Shown here: piece by piece, positions 7,201 through 12,728 of the stretch | Position numbering within the stretch: position 1 is the first letter of the stretch | How the letters are laid out: each line of letters opens with the position of its first letter | Assembly (NCBI GenBank): GCA_035689095.1 | Contig: DASSMB010000010.1 | Location: 1 to 12,728 of the forward strand | Direction: 5' to 3' | DNA from: JACDDK01 sp035689095 | Lineage (GTDB): Bacteria; Actinomycetota; Rubrobacteria; Rubrobacterales; Rubrobacteraceae | Length of the DNA stretch: 12,728 nucleotides | Position numbers and translations under genes: made by a program | The notes under the pieces: generated by a model | Told to the model about the DNA's origin: nothing | What the model saw: only the letters and a program-made list of their open reading frames with translations | Databases searched by the model: none

Positions 7201-8106
7201 CTACCGAACGATGAGGACCGGGCAGTGAGCGTGCCGCACGACGGAGTCCGAGACGCTCCCCAAGAGCGAGCGCCTCACGCCTTCGAGGCCGCGGCTCCCC
7301 ATGACGATCAGGCCGGCCTCCAGCTCCTCGCTTAGCCGGACGATCTCCTCGTCCGCCCGTCCGAAGGCGAGATGAGCGTCCTTGACCTTCGCTCCCTCGG
7401 CCTCCAGGTTCTCGGCCTGACGGTCTATGAACTGGCGCGCGTCGTGCCGGGCCTGATGAAGGATCGCCTCGGACCTCTCACTCGTCAACACGTGAGCCGG
7501 CGGCATCCCCAGGTCGTTGTGGAGGACGAAGAGCAGGTGAAGCTCCGAGGCGGTGGCGCCCGCTATCTGGACCGCCGCCCGCGCCGCTGCCGCAGCCTCC
7601 CTGGAGCCGTCGAGCGCCAGAAGCACCCGTCCCGGCAGGTAATCCCGCTCCATCCCACCGTCCCGGACGACGAGGACCGGACCGTGAGCGTGGCGGACCA
7701 CGCTCTGGGAGACGCTCCCCAGGAGCGCGCGCCTCAAGGGACCCAACCCCCGGCTGCCGACAACCACGAGCCCGGCCCCGATCTCCTCGGCCACGGCCAC
7801 TATCCTCGCGTCGGTGCGCCCGACCTCCACGTGATGGTCCGCGACCCTGCCACCCATCTTCTCTATCTTCTCCAACTCCTCCCGCATCTGCTCGCGGGCG
7901 TCGCGCTCCCCGATCTCACGCATCTTCTCGTGAAACTCCGGGTCCACGATGGTCGCCTCCGGCGCCGTGTACACGTTCGGGATGTGCCCGACGTGCAGCA
8001 CATGAAGCTCCGAGTCCAGCCGATCAGATAGCGTAACCGCCATCCGCACCGCCCGCTCCGACTCTACAGACCCGTCCGTCGCCACCATTATCTTCGTCGG
8101 AAACAT
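7201..8106 (-). CDS. Tandem universal stress protein (two UspA domains)
   Basis: Cytoplasmic stress protein with two complete UspA domains, 301 residues. Domain 1 (about 3-148) begins KIMVATDGS with D11 and has the ATP-binding pattern G-x2-G-x9-G-S at G117, G120, G130, S131. Domain 2 (about 159-301) begins VLLALDGS with D166 and has the same pattern at G270, G273, G283, S284. Both motifs are intact, so ATP binding is expected, perhaps as an intramolecular domain pair. The start is ATG 8106, set by a GAGGAG ribosome site eight bases upstream. An in-frame TTG at 8169 would add 21 residues but falls inside the -35 of a near-consensus promoter, so it is rejected. Such proteins are usually induced by starvation, heat or oxidative stress. 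It converges on the DUF1206 gene; no terminator hairpin is visible between them. Confidence 0.95.
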   Translation of the reverse strand: MFPTKIMVATDGSVESERAVRMAVTLSDRLDSELHVLHVGHIPNVYTAPEATIVDPEFHEKMREIGERDAREQMREELEKIEKMGGRVADHHVEVGRTDARIVAVAEEIGAGLVVVGSRGLGPLRRALLGSVSQSVVRHAHGPVLVVRDGGMERDYLPGRVLLALDGSREAAAAARAAVQIAGATASELHLLFVLHNDLGMPPAHVLTSERSEAILHQARHDARQFIDRQAENLEAEGAKVKDAHLAFGRADEEIVRLSEELEAGLIVMGSRGLEGVRRSLLGSVSDSVVRHAHCPVLIVR

Positions 8107-8140
8107 CACCCACACTCCTCGTCTCGCCTTTCCCACTATC

Positions 8141-8169
8141 ATTCTAAACTCTAAGTGTTTTAGTATCAA
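8141..8169 (-). promoter_or_regulatory. Sigma-A-type promoter of the universal stress protein gene
   Basis: On the minus strand TTGATA (8164-8169), a 17-base spacer and TAGAAT (8141-8146) form a near-consensus housekeeping promoter in an AT-rich patch. Transcription should begin near 8134, leaving a 28-base leader that contains the GAGGAG ribosome site. It is the best promoter in the window. The remaining gap to about 8266 shows no gene or strong motif. Confidence 0.75.
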
Positions 8170-8326
8170 ATATCACACGACATGCATGCCTCCCTGTTCG
8201 CGCTCTCATTCCTTTGATGACACTGTATTCGGTGGGATGCGGGCTGCCATGAGCAGGGTGCTCTATTTGAATGATCAAGATTGACCAAAAGCCGCGCTGC
8301 GCGGGAGTCGCCGTCCAGGGTTCGGA

Positions 8327-8332
8327 TAGAAT
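8327..8332 (+). promoter_or_regulatory. Candidate -10 for the helical hypothetical protein
   Basis: TAGAAT ends eight bases before ATG 8341, which itself lacks a Shine-Dalgarno. This would give a leaderless or nearly leaderless message. No -35 fits at 17 bases, so the call is weak. Confidence 0.3.
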
Positions 8333-8340
8333 GTCCGGTG

Positions 8341-8820
8341 ATGAGTTTCCCGGACAGCCAGCCCGAGGCTTCGGCCCATTCTTCGGCCCATTCGTTCGTG
8401 ACCGACGGGGTACGCGCCGCCGGCGCGCTGGAGGAGGCGTGCCGGAGGAGTCTGGAGGAGACGCAATCTCTGCATCTGGAGGTAGTGCGGGACCTCGCCG
8501 CGGACCTGAGACGTCAGCTCGACGCTCTGTCGGGGATGGTAGAGGAGCGTGCGGAGCCGCGCGTGGACGCGGCGCTCGCCTGCGCGGACCTTGCGACACT
8601 CGCGGCTTGCAACGTGATCCAGATGCCTCCCGCAGAGGCGCGCACGGTCGCGAATGCCGTTCACATCGCCGCCGGAGCCGCCCACTCTCTGTCAGGCACG
8701 GCGGAAAATATCTCGAAAGACGAAGCAGAGTACCTGGCGCGGGACGCGCGCGGTGCGCGGTGGAAGGCGGACCTCGCGTCCCGGCAGGCGGACGAGTTCC
8801 TGTCCTCCCGGAGAAGCTAG
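8341..8820 (+). CDS. Hypothetical Ala-rich helical protein, 159 residues
   Basis: I do not recognise this protein. From ATG 8341 it begins MSFPDSQPEASAHSSAHS, a low-complexity Ser/Ala/His tail. The rest is almost wholly predicted helix: an amphipathic segment (ALEEACRRSLEETQSL, then LAADLRRQLDALSGMVEER), a more hydrophobic middle (VDAALACADLATLAACNV), another helix (ARTVANAVHIAAGAAHSL) and a charged end with KDEAEYLARDARGARWKAD. This suggests a helical bundle of about four helices, soluble, with no signal peptide. Two cysteines in the middle (ALACADLATLAAC) could pair or bind a ligand. Upstream in-frame TTG 8281 would add 20 basic residues and is less likely. It overlaps the convergent Nudix gene by four bases. 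The frame shows good third-position GC bias, so it is probably real. Confidence 0.68.
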   Translation: MSFPDSQPEASAHSSAHSFVTDGVRAAGALEEACRRSLEETQSLHLEVVRDLAADLRRQLDALSGMVEERAEPRVDAALACADLATLAACNVIQMPPAEARTVANAVHIAAGAAHSLSGTAENISKDEAEYLARDARGARWKADLASRQADEFLSSRRS

Positions 8821-9446
8821 AAGGGCCGTCCCACGCTCTCTCCCGCGAGGAGCGCTAGGGAAGCCTGCGCCACGCGCCGCAGGTAGTCGTCCTCGTGCGG
8901 CACGAAGTTCGAGAGGCTCACGGTGATCGCGCCGGATCCCCCATCAGCGAACTCCCGGGCGGGAGCGGTGCGTCCGGGGAGCAGCCTCTCCGCGTCGCCG
9001 AGGCCGACGCGGACAACGGAGGCGACCTCCTCGCGCTGCAATCGCAGATCACCGGGAGGAGTGGAGTCTTGCAGGATATAGACCTCATGGAACTCGCGGT
9101 CGCGTCCGGCGGGTATCTCCTGCTCGACGCGGCGCGTACCCAGCGGGATGAGCCGGGCGGGGTCCACACGCAGGCCCAGTTCCTCCTCAAGCTCTCTCAG
9201 CCCTCCCGCGACCGGCTCCTCGCCGGTCCCGAGATGTCCGGCGGCGGTGACGTCTAGGTATCCGGGCCAGGTGTCCTTGACGGCGGCGCGGCGCTGGACT
9301 AGCAGGTACGGTCCATCGTCGTCAGAGCCCGCGATCCAGCAGTGAAAACAGCGATGCCACAGGCCCAGACGGTGCGCCTCGCTCTTCCATGCGACCTCGC
9401 CGGTAGGGCGGCCCCACTCGTCCAGGATGTCTATCCTCTCGTCCAC
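8817..9446 (-). CDS. Nudix hydrolase, IPP-isomerase-like
   Basis: 209-residue cytoplasmic Nudix enzyme that should cleave a nucleoside diphosphate linked to another group. The Nudix box GX5EX7REUXEEXGU is complete at 70-92: G70, E76, R84-E85, E88-E89, G91 (REL then EEELGL). The N-terminal part, with AHRLGLWHRCFHCWI and LLVQRRAAVKDTWPGYLDVTAAGH, resembles the YfcD/isopentenyl-diphosphate isomerase-like branch. The true IPP isomerase active-site Cys and Glu pattern is not evident, so I call it a hydrolase; the substrate is unknown. The start is GTG 9446: the in-frame TGA six codons upstream rules out an earlier one, and there is no Shine-Dalgarno, so initiation is weak or leaderless. It is divergent from the D-2-hydroxyacid dehydrogenase gene, with a 97-base gap, and its stop overlaps the hypothetical gene. 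Confidence 0.93.
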   Translation of the reverse strand: MDERIDILDEWGRPTGEVAWKSEAHRLGLWHRCFHCWIAGSDDDGPYLLVQRRAAVKDTWPGYLDVTAAGHLGTGEEPVAGGLRELEEELGLRVDPARLIPLGTRRVEQEIPAGRDREFHEVYILQDSTPPGDLRLQREEVASVVRVGLGDAERLLPGRTAPAREFADGGSGAITVSLSNFVPHEDDYLRRVAQASLALLAGESVGRPF

Positions 9447-9543
9447 GGTGAGAGGGTAGCATCAAAGCCCGCGGGACTCAGCCATCGCCGATAACCGCTA
9501 AGCTGAATGCGAAGAACCGGGATTGAGATCCAGGAGGTATCAC

Positions 9544-10578
9544 TTGACCACCGTAGTCATCGCGAGCTACTTCGAGGAGGAGCACGTCCGGCGCATCCGG
9601 GAGGTGGACGGACGGGCGCGGGTACTCTACCGCGAGGACCTCGTGCCGCCGCCGAGGTGGGACGGCGACCATCGGGGCATCGACGGCTGGGAACGGACGC
9701 CGGAACAGGACGAGGAGTTCCTGGCGATGCTCGCCGAGGCTGAGGTTCTGCTGGACTTCCCGCGCGGACACGGCCGCGAGTTGACGAAGGTCGCGCCGAA
9801 GCTGCGGTGGTTGCAGGGGAGCATGGCCGGGGCCGGGGAGCCGGCCCGGCGGGCGGGTTTGATCGAGTCGGACATCGTAGTTACGACGGCGGGCGGGGTC
9901 TACTCCGGGCCGCTGGCCGAGTTCGTGCTGCTGGCGCTCCTCTCGCACGTAAAGGACTTCGACCGGCTGCGCTCCGACCAGCGGGAGCGGCGCTGGGGCG
10001 AGAGGTACGTCGAGACGCTTGAAGGCAAGACGCTTTGTATCGTGGGAGTGGGCAGCATCGGCCGGGCGATAGCGCGCCGGGCGCGGCCCTTCGGGATGCG
10101 AGTCCTGGGCGTCAAGCGGACGGTGCGCGAGGAAGATCCAGCCCGCGAGGAAACCGACGAACTGTACGAGACCGCCCGGCTGCGTGAAGCCCTCGGCGAG
10201 GCGGACTACGTGGCGGCAACTCTGCCGCTCACGCCGCAGACCGAGCGGCTGCTGGACGCCGGGACCATAGCGGCGATGAAGCCCGGCGCGTACTTCGTGA
10301 ACGTCGGTCGGGGGAAGGTGGTGGACGAGGCGGCGCTCGTGGAGGCCCTGCGGAGCGGGCACCTGTCGGGGGCGGCTCTGGATGTGTTCGAGGAGGAGCC
10401 GCTGCCGGGAGAGAACCCATTGTGGGGTATGCAGAACGTCATCGTCAGCCCGCACTCGACGGACAACGTGCCGGGCCTGACAAACCGGCTGCTCACGGAT
10501 CTCTTCTGCGAGAACCTGCGGCGGTATCTGGATGGAGAACCGCTCAAGAACGAGTTGAACAAGCGGCTGCTGTATTGA
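9544..10578 (+). CDS. D-2-hydroxyacid dehydrogenase (glyoxylate/hydroxypyruvate reductase type)
   Basis: 344-residue cytoplasmic oxidoreductase that interconverts 2-oxoacids and D-2-hydroxyacids using NAD(P)H. The substrate-binding N-terminal part (1-115, closed again by 305-344) flanks the nucleotide-binding domain, which has GVGSIG at 168-173. The catalytic residues are present: R256 in FVNVGRGKVVDE, E285 in VFEEEPLPGENPLW and H304 in VIVSPHSTDN. After the second strand of the Rossmann fold it has GVKRT (K191, R192) instead of an acidic residue, which points to NADPH rather than NADH (inference from the family). The start is TTG 9544, fixed by a perfect AGGAGG at 9532-9537 six bases upstream; a TTG at 9523 lies before this site and is rejected. 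It probably forms a single-gene unit, since a new promoter precedes the next gene. Confidence 0.94.
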   Translation: MTTVVIASYFEEEHVRRIREVDGRARVLYREDLVPPPRWDGDHRGIDGWERTPEQDEEFLAMLAEAEVLLDFPRGHGRELTKVAPKLRWLQGSMAGAGEPARRAGLIESDIVVTTAGGVYSGPLAEFVLLALLSHVKDFDRLRSDQRERRWGERYVETLEGKTLCIVGVGSIGRAIARRARPFGMRVLGVKRTVREEDPAREETDELYETARLREALGEADYVAATLPLTPQTERLLDAGTIAAMKPGAYFVNVGRGKVVDEAALVEALRSGHLSGAALDVFEEEPLPGENPLWGMQNVIVSPHSTDNVPGLTNRLLTDLFCENLRRYLDGEPLKNELNKRLLY

Positions 10579-10604
10579 GACGCTCCCGGGCGGGGCGGAT
10601 CCGT

Positions 10605-10633
10605 TTGCAAGAGTATGCGGGATGGTATATTTT
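10605..10633 (+). promoter_or_regulatory. Candidate promoter for the CNNM transporter gene
   Basis: TTGCAA (10605-10610) is followed by TGG-TATATT (10626-10631, spacer 15, extended -10) or TATTTT (10628-10633, spacer 17). Transcription would start near 10638-10641, giving the transporter mRNA a leader of about 95-100 bases. Confidence 0.55.
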
Positions 10634-10647
10634 CAGCCCTATCTACA

Positions 10648-10739
10648 TGGACCTTAGCGAGACATCGAGTACCTGTGCGCCTCCCGGCGGGAGGCGCGTC
10701 CGTAAATTCCCCTTCGAGGAGTCGTTCTGGAAGCTGTGA
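10648..10739 (+). CDS. Possible 30-codon leader peptide overlapping the transporter start
   Basis: ATG 10648 opens a 30-codon frame in the transporter leader that includes TCAPPGGRRVRKFPFEES and ends WKL. Its TGA (10737-10739) overlaps the transporter GTG (10736-10738) as GTGA, an arrangement typical of translational coupling. Its ATG lies within about 10 bases of the predicted transcription start and has no Shine-Dalgarno. The consecutive prolines and the run of basic codons recall leader peptides that control Mg2+ transporters elsewhere (such as MgtL), but no sequence similarity is claimed. It may simply be an open frame by chance. Confidence 0.3.
10677..10697 (+). promoter_or_regulatory. 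Strong hairpin in the transporter leader
   Basis: GCGCCTCCC (10677-10685) and GGGAGGCGC (10689-10697) form a perfect nine-pair GC-rich stem with a three-base loop. It is followed by GTCCGTAAATTCC, not a T-tract, so it is not a typical intrinsic terminator. It lies between the predicted promoter and the AGGAG (10717-10721) of the transporter gene, and inside the possible leader peptide frame. A role in attenuation or mRNA stability is inferred. Confidence 0.5.
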
Positions 10740-12067
10740 TCTTCCCCGCGCTGCGGATACTTGGCGCGCTCTCTCTTGTCGTGTTGAACGGGTTGTTCGT
10801 GGCGGCGGAGTTCTCTCTCGTAAAGATACGGGCCACTCAGGTGGACCGGCTCGTGGAGGAAGGCCGGACTTCGGCCGGGATAGTCAAGGAGGCCACGGGC
10901 AAGCTCGACGCCTACCTCGCGGTGTGCCAGTTGGGGATCACGATCTCCTCGCTGGCCCTCGGCGCTCTAGGGGAGCCGGCGATAGCCTCCCTCATAGAAC
11001 CGGTGCTGGAGCCGCTCGGTATAGCCGGAGGCACGCTGCACCTCATCGCCTTTATCATCGGGTTCGGGATCATCACGTTCCTGCACGTGGTCTTCGGGGA
11101 ACTCGCGCCGAAGAGCATAGCCATCCAGAGCGCCGAGGGGACCTCCCTCTTCGTCGCGCCGTTCATGAAGTTCTTCTACTACCTTCTGCTGCCCGCGACC
11201 ACGGTCTTCAACGGGACGGCCAACCTCTTCATCAGGATGCTCGGCTACGGCTCCGCCTCCGAGAGCGACGAGACGCATTCGGAGGGTGAGATCCGGACCC
11301 TCCTCACCCAGTCGGCCCAGCAGGGAGAGGTGGAAGAGGACGAGGAGGACATGATCAGCGCGGTCTTCGAGCTGAACGACAAGTCGGCGCGGGAGATCAT
11401 GGTCCCAAGACCCGACACCGTCTCTTTGCCGGCAGACCTTCCTCTTCGCAAGCTGGTCTCGGTCGCCGCTGCCGGCAACTACACCCGCTACCCCATCTAC
11501 GAGGACGACTCCCCCGACAGGATCATCGGCATGGTCCACGTAAAAGACGTGCTGCGCTCGGTTGACGAAAAGGGTCTAGAAGCGGAGATAACCGCCCGCG
11601 ACCTCATGCGCGGCGTGCTCATAGTCCCGGAGAACCGTCCGATAGACCAGATCCTGGAGGACTTCCAGGACCAGGAGATCCAGATGGCCATAGTCATAGA
11701 TGAGTGGGGCTCGTTCGAGGGCCTCTTCACCATCGAGGACATCCTGGAGGAGATAGTCGGCGAGATCCGGGACGAGTTCGACGAGGAGGAACCTGCCGTC
11801 CGCAAGCTCTCCGACGGGTCCTACTCTGTAGACGGCCGCATCCCCATCAGCGTCGTGAACGAGGCCCTCGGCTCGGAGTTCGAGAGCGAGGACTTCGACA
11901 CCATCGGCGGCCTGGTGCTCGGCAGCCTCGGCCGCGTCCCCGATACCGGCGACGAGGTCACGCTGGACGGCTACGCCCTGCGCGTCGATGAGGTGGACGG
12001 GACCCGCGTCGCCCAGGTCATAATCCGGGAAGCGCCCCCGGAAGAGAGCGGCGAGACCGGAGAGTAA
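10736..12067 (+). CDS. CNNM/CorC-family membrane transporter with two CBS domains
   Basis: 443-residue integral membrane protein of the CNNM (DUF21)/CorC-HlyC family, annotated as hemolysin-like in many genomes and linked to Mg2+ or other divalent cation export. The CNNM membrane domain (about 1-180) has NGLFVAAEFSLVKIR (18-32) and the hallmark GELAPKS (121-127). An acidic linker EVEEDEEDMIS follows. CBS1 is about 219-275 (REIMVPRPDT), CBS2 about 285-345 (DLMRGVLIVPE, ending DILEEIVGEIRDE), and the CorC_HlyC domain about 355-432 (YSVDGRIPISVVNEAL, then FDTIGGLVLGSLGRVP). The CBS pair usually binds Mg-ATP and gates transport. The start is uncertain: GTG 10736 is 14 bases after AGGAG, while an in-frame CTG at 10727 has a better spacing of five. 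It may be regulated through its leader. It converges on the adenine deaminase gene. Confidence 0.93.
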   Translation: MIFPALRILGALSLVVLNGLFVAAEFSLVKIRATQVDRLVEEGRTSAGIVKEATGKLDAYLAVCQLGITISSLALGALGEPAIASLIEPVLEPLGIAGGTLHLIAFIIGFGIITFLHVVFGELAPKSIAIQSAEGTSLFVAPFMKFFYYLLLPATTVFNGTANLFIRMLGYGSASESDETHSEGEIRTLLTQSAQQGEVEEDEEDMISAVFELNDKSAREIMVPRPDTVSLPADLPLRKLVSVAAAGNYTRYPIYEDDSPDRIIGMVHVKDVLRSVDEKGLEAEITARDLMRGVLIVPENRPIDQILEDFQDQEIQMAIVIDEWGSFEGLFTIEDILEEIVGEIRDEFDEEEPAVRKLSDGSYSVDGRIPISVVNEALGSEFESEDFDTIGGLVLGSLGRVPDTGDEVTLDGYALRVDEVDGTRVAQVIIREAPPEESGETGE

Positions 12068-12089
12068 CCGGGCGAGCGCTACCGCCCGG
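12068..12089. terminator. Hairpin between convergent transporter and deaminase genes
   Basis: CCGGGCG (12068-12074) and CGCCCGG (12083-12089) form a seven-pair stem with an eight-base loop, starting at the base after the transporter stop and covering the deaminase stop. It could slow transcription from both sides. No T-tract follows on either strand, so the call is tentative. Confidence 0.4.
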
Positions 12090-12728
12090 CGGGGATCAGG
12101 ACCTCGGAAGACTTCACGTCCAGCAAGCCCAGCGGCGTCAGACGCAGCGCGGGCAGGAAGTCGCAGGTCAGGAAGAGGAGCGTGTAGAGGATGTCGTGGT
12201 GCTCGTAGCCAGCGGCGGACACAGTTTCGGAGAGCCGCCGGTTCCGTTCAACGACTTCCTCGAACGGTAGATCGGCCATCATGCCGGTGATGGGGAGGGC
12301 GAGTTCATAGACGATTTCTCTGCCCTCTACGATTACTATTCCTCCGTTCAGATCCCTGCCCCGCCGGGCCGCGAGAGCCATAGCCTCCGGGCGGCGTCCG
12401 AGCACCAGCAGTTGGGTTGTGGTGTTGTAGGTGCTGGCGAGGCCATCCAGGTTTGCGGCGAACCCGGAGACGAGGGCGCGGGAGACCCAGGCTCCCTCCC
12501 GGTCCACGAGCGCGGCGTGCAGCAGGTCGTCGTGACCATCCAGCGTGACGAGGCCGTTCTCGGCCGCGACCCGCGTATCGCGGCGCTCGGAGATCACGGC
12601 GGACTTCAGGTGCATTGCCGGCACCCTCGCCTCCGTCCCGGACGCTCTGACCGGGTAGAGTGCGGGATCGGCGAGATCCAGGCCGCTGTCAAAGCGCGGG
12701 CGGCTCCGGTATTTCTCCCAGTCGAGAC
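12079..12728 (-). CDS. ade: Adenine deaminase, C-terminal third (5' end beyond window)
   Basis: Adenine deaminase converts adenine to hypoxanthine and ammonia in purine salvage, as a metal-dependent amidohydrolase in the cytoplasm. The frame is open to the right edge, so the 215 visible residues are the C-terminal part of a protein normally about 570-600 residues long; the metal-binding His residues of the barrel lie outside. Family features seen: DWEKYRSRPRFDSGL near the edge, then GLVTLDGHDD, GFAANLDGLAST, LNGGIVIVEGREIVYELALPITGMMAD, and near the end FLTCDFLPALRLTPLGLLDV. It stops at TAG 12079. Internal ATG and GTG codons such as 12624 are not starts, because the conserved frame continues upstream of them. 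It is convergent with the transporter gene. Confidence 0.9.
   Translation of the reverse strand, partial: LDWEKYRSRPRFDSGLDLADPALYPVRASGTEARVPAMHLKSAVISERRDTRVAAENGLVTLDGHDDLLHAALVDREGAWVSRALVSGFAANLDGLASTYNTTTQLLVLGRRPEAMALAARRGRDLNGGIVIVEGREIVYELALPITGMMADLPFEEVVERNRRLSETVSAAGYEHHDILYTLLFLTCDFLPALRLTPLGLLDVKSSEVLIPAGR

Noticed and set aside
8107..8169. A longer N-terminus for the universal stress protein from TTG 8169
   Set aside because: The TTG is part of the -35 element, and ATG 8106 has a good GAGGAG and begins directly at the UspA fold.
10640..10735. A known Mg2+ or Mn2+ riboswitch (M-box or yybP-ykoY) upstream of the transporter
   Set aside because: The leader is too short for an M-box and I do not see the conserved cores of either class; only a single hairpin is evident.
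12079..12624. A complete 181-residue protein at the right end
   Set aside because: Adenine deaminase-like sequence continues in the same frame to the window edge, so this is only part of a longer gene.
1..12728. CRISPR arrays, tRNA or rRNA genes, transposases, integrases or attachment sites
   Set aside because: I read both strands for these and found no regularly spaced repeats, cloverleaf sequences or recombinase motifs.

Overview
The window is GC-rich, gene-dense chromosomal DNA that looks like an actinobacterium, most likely of the Rubrobacter lineage. This is inferred from the high GC content, frequent GTG/TTG starts, regular use of ATA isoleucine codons, promoters of sigma-A type and the style of the proteins; there is no rRNA or marker gene to prove it. 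I see no mobile element, tRNA, rRNA or CRISPR array, and no gene-free stretch reaches 300 bases. The longest non-coding gap is about 234 bases, at 8107-8340.

Left part (1-2770): two aldo/keto reductases from different subfamilies lie on the minus strand. The first is cut by the left edge. The second (1670-2665) is followed 12 bases later by an unrecognised 119-residue protein (1298-1657). Between them, on the plus strand, is a small cysteine-rich zinc-binding protein gene (1054-1291) whose reading frame is broken by one extra A.

Middle (2771-8340): an orphan multi-pass membrane histidine kinase (plus) converges on glutamine-dependent NAD synthetase nadE (minus), which appears to be leaderless. 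Divergent from nadE is a six-helix DUF1206 membrane protein (plus), which converges on a tandem-domain universal stress protein (minus). The stress gene has the clearest promoter in the window (8141-8169).

Right part (8341-12728): an unrecognised helical protein (plus) meets a Nudix hydrolase (minus) end to end. Divergent from the Nudix gene is a D-2-hydroxyacid dehydrogenase (plus). Next comes a CNNM/CorC-type membrane transporter with two CBS domains. Its roughly 100-base leader holds a promoter, a strong hairpin and a possible 30-codon leader peptide whose stop overlaps the transporter start. The window closes with the C-terminal third of adenine deaminase (minus), cut by the right edge.

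The genes do not form one pathway. They are mostly single-gene units in divergent and convergent pairs, with redox and stress housekeeping as the common theme (NADPH-linked reductases, NAD synthesis, Usp, Nudix). I found no convincing new multi-gene system. The points most worth a second look are the transporter leader, the frameshifted zinc protein, the orphan kinase and the two unrecognised small proteins.
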